From Polytrichum commune (Eukaryota; Streptophyta; Polytrichopsida; Polytrichales; Polytrichaceae), in assembly GCA_950295325.1 (NCBI GenBank), contig OX485804.1, positions 59,138,429-59,198,428 on the forward strand: 60,000 nucleotides of DNA. Reading direction: 5' to 3'. The position numbers were made by a program, and so were the translations under genes. Below the pieces are notes generated by a model. The model had not been told where the DNA came from and did no database searches. It saw only the letters and a program-made list of their open reading frames with translations. This document shows, in pieces, positions 56,991 through 60,000 of the stretch. The first letter of the stretch is position 1. Each line of letters starts with the position of its first letter.

Positions 56991-59234
56991 GATAGTGTCT
57001 TTCTCTCTCTTCAACATAGTTCATTAACATGTTACGCAAAATATTCATGTGGAAACGGTCATAAGCGTGTCACAAAAACATGGCAAATTGCAACCATGCA
57101 AGCATCGGTTGCAAAGAAGAATAGGTCTCATGTACCTTAAGTGAGACCGGCCTATGTTCTAAATGGGGAACCAATCAACCTAGTGGCAAGGTTTACATAG
57201 GTCATAGGCTACACTAAATATTGTATTTAGTGTCACTTACTATTTGGAGTTACACAATGCTATATAATATGCTCACTATTAATGTACTTTTTTACCAAAT
57301 AAAGATGTTAATGTTCTAAAATGTTAAAACAACCAATTTGACCTTTTGTCGGCAAAGAATGAGATATGCATAGTTATAGCATTGCATTATAGATTCCAAA
57401 TTGTGAGTGATACTAAGTACAATATTTAGTGTAGTTGGTGTATTGTTTAGTTAGTCTTTATAAGGTGCATCTACCTCAATACCTCAGTCAATGAGCTACG
57501 TAGTTCAACTTTTTGGGCCCCCCTTTCCTCACACTAAGTGCAAACATACACTAGTTGTGGAGTTCAATGTGGGCCGAGCTAATTTTTCTTCCAACCACCA
57601 AGTCCACGCTTATTATTATCATAGCCCACACTAATTGCAAAGATCCAAAACAATCACACCTACATATGGTTTTGTCCTTGCAAAGTTAATGTGGGATATT
57701 GACCTTGTGAATATTAACCTCATCTTTGCATGCATGAGAACTCGAGTTTTGTAGACCTTTAGGGTATGTTTTTGGGTCTAAAAGTCACCCAAGTAAATGA
57801 AACATTGATATTCGTTCACCGACATGAATGGCAGGCCGTTCCCTTGGTTCCCTTGGTTCCCTTATATGGTCTTGTTGTATTGAACTTCTTGGTAAGGATA
57901 ATGTTTTCCTTTTGGGAGGTGGTCTTCATTATGTTCATCCACTACTTGTTCAAGTGTCTTTCGTGCCGTTGAATTAGTGGGGGGAAAACCCAAGTTTTGT
58001 GTCTTCCAAACTATCTATTACACATAAACATTTTATGCATGAGATTATAGGCCAACTACAAAATGAACAACTACATAATGTACGCCAGTGATGGGAGCAT
58101 CATAGTTGTCTTTATTTTCTTTCAATGCATGAAAGTGATACATGCCAATAAGGGCATATTTACACCAGTGGACAAGGGTCATGACCAATGTTTTGCATAT
58201 TATCTCATTGATTGGGAAAGGAATACGATTCTACTTCGATTGACACTAGGCCACCGGAAATCAAATTGATAATGTCAGAGACTATCATATGAGAAAGTGA
58301 TATGGAATCCTACAAGTCTTTAAATGAACAGTGTTTGGTGCTCGCCCATATTTTGCAACGAGGCCACCTCGATAGGCTGTCTCAACAAATAATGAAAAGG
58401 CCTTCCACTTCACATTACGTTCATCGATGAGGGTTTTTCAAAAAGCGATGTGGATTCCTCTTTGTCACGGCTCGACACCAAGAGTTATCCCCAAGAGAAA
58501 TCCGAAACCATTCTTCTCGTGGCCCTTGATCACTAGCTAGTTTGAATACATCCTAAGAACTTAGGTAGAAAGTGTACCAAATGCATATCCTATAGAAGTG
58601 CAAATGATTTCTTGTGCTATGAAGCAACTAGGAGGTAAAGAAGGCAAATTTTGTGGCAAATGTTATTATGTAGCACATTAATAACTTCTACATCTCCCCC
58701 TCCCCAACCTACCACATTCCATTCCATGTAGTTATCGTCATGTGGATGCCATGATTCCCGTTACACCTTGTGTCAAGGGTATAATTGAAGAATATTCATC
58801 ACACATTCCCACATAGTATGCATTTCCTCAAATTGGGTGCGTGGGTGGGGGTATTAGCTAAGTATATAGTAGGTGATAAGCATGTTCAACACTTTAGTGG
58901 GAAAATGCTAATTTATGAGGTGACATATTATATGTATATTTACCCAAAAAAAAATCCCTCCCAAGTATCATTCATTTGTATCTACCGATTCTTTACACTC
59001 GTGCAATTCAAGACAATCATAAACGTTTTACTCTTTACATTCAAACCAACTTCATCCTTTGGAAGAACAAAATTTGATCTTCCTCCACAAATTCCCAAAT
59101 TTATCAATCAATTTCACATGTTTTTGTGCATGAAACCAAGCTTGAGCATTCTGAATTTAAAGGTTGAATATTTAAACCCTAAGCTCAAATGTGCCGAAAT
59201 GCATGCACTTTATGTGTGTTTTGTCAATTGAGCT
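56991..59234. other. Spacer with low-copy repeat, no gene recognised
   Basis: 57225-57445 holds two facing 'ttggagttacacaatgctat' and 'atagcattgc' blocks, an inverted repeat of about 200 bp related to 40275-40470. 57834-57862 has three TTCCCTTGG units. The ORFs at 57766-57972, 58063-58269 and 58785-59231 have no recognised family and biased AT composition, so I do not call them genes. Confidence 0.4.
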
Positions 59235-59262
59235 TTATTATATTATATTATATTATAGTTTT
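59235..59262. repeat. Microsatellite (TATTA)n
   Basis: Five-base units TATTA are repeated about five times. A second AT-rich simple tract built on 'aataaatatttatttattta' follows at about 59322-59352. Confidence 0.85.
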
Positions 59263-60000
59263 AATTGCAGTAAGTTAGGTGCTAGAAGATTTTAAATCCA
59301 TAGGTGACTTTTAAATATTTTTATATATAAATAAATATTTATTTATTTATTTTTGTAAATAGGATTAGTGATGAACATAGGATTCCATTCTTCCAAAACT
59401 TTCAATAGTTGGGGTTGACATTTCAAGTTTCTTTGCTCCCCCGAGTGGTTGGTTAAGGGGTTCAATTGTTGAGCGCCATATCTCCACTTGATTTTTGAAA
59501 TTTTCTCTTAATTTTTTTGTTAAAATTCTCGCCACACCTACCATTGAGATTTGAATTTCAATCCAAAGCTACATTTGTCAAATGATTGGGATTTTATTCA
59601 ACAATGCCTAGTTTTCAAAGCAAGGCTTGTCAAGAATTCAAAATATGGTCGTTTGCTCATCTAAAAGTTGTAGATGTTGGATATTTTCACACCGTTGTAT
59701 TGCTTGTTTGCTTTTGATTCACGAGGTATGAAATTCAATGTAAACTAAGGTCTAAAAATGGTTGTAAAATCCTCACATTCATGAAAAACTTCACTTATTT
59801 GCTATTATGTCTTGGAAAGACGTGGACAACTACAACTTTTGTGAGTTAAGTGCCAACTACAATATCTAAATATGTATATAATTGGATTCATCAGTCGATT
59901 ACTAGATGTGGAGTAATACCAATTTATTGTGTCACAAAGGGACCTTCAAAGTCATTTCAAGGCCTCCAATAGGTGGGCATTTAGGGGTTACCATCTACCA
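59263..60000. other. AT-rich spacer at the window end
   Basis: Nothing recognisable on either strand. No ORF of interest. Confidence 0.35.

Noticed and set aside
57766-59231. Three ORFs of 68-148 codons near the right end
   Set aside because: AT-driven composition, no domain or splice context; not distinguishable from chance.

Overview
This is nuclear DNA from a land plant. The genes have GT-AG introns and plant-only or organelle-targeted products, and telo-box-like TTTAGGG/AAACCCTA motifs sit near gene starts. Short genes separated by repeat-rich spacers, and a decayed SWIM-domain gene family that I associate with seed-free plants, make a bryophyte, lycophyte or fern more likely than a flowering plant. 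That placement is inference. No prokaryotic, viral or organellar gene is visible.

Layout. (1) 1-3041: spacer with two terminal-inverted-repeat elements; a gene leaving the window leftwards on the minus strand may start at 22. (2) 3042-5325 (+): mitochondrial glycine cleavage H protein, 4 exons. (3) 7682-14975 (+): RRP6/EXOSC10-type nuclear exosome 3'-5' exonuclease, 13 exons, catalytic residues intact. (4) 14976-19947: spacer with a possible unrecognised small membrane-protein gene. (5) 19948-21669 (-): plastid ribosomal protein bS20c, 3 exons. (6) 21670-25189: dense nested repeats, including a fold-back array broken by two later insertions. (7) 25190-28492 (+): probable mitochondrial protein with two RRM-like domains, 6 exons. 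(8) 30444-39484 (-): ZW10, an NRZ/Dsl1 tethering and kinetochore protein, 15 exons, with one GC-AG intron and a heavily duplicated first intron. (9) 41930-42690: 92-bp minisatellite. (10) 42749-44032 (-): SET-domain protein of the plant TPR+SET family without its TPR half, with a MITE abutting its 5' end. (11) 45820-46512 (-): unrecognised 230-residue ORF. (12) 49362-51215 (-): Tic22-like family protein, with a probable 1.5-kb 5'-UTR intron. (13) 53200-60000: spacer with a decayed SWIM zinc-finger gene.

The genes do not form a pathway. They are housekeeping functions: photorespiration, RNA decay, plastid translation, organelle RNA binding, vesicle tethering and plastid import. The striking feature is the repeat landscape: at least two families of short TIR elements, several TTA/TAA-flanked Harbinger-like MITEs, nested insertions, and local tandem duplications at the exon 1/intron 1 boundary in two genes and just inside intron 1 of a third. 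Splice sites were assigned by eye, checking reading phase across every junction.
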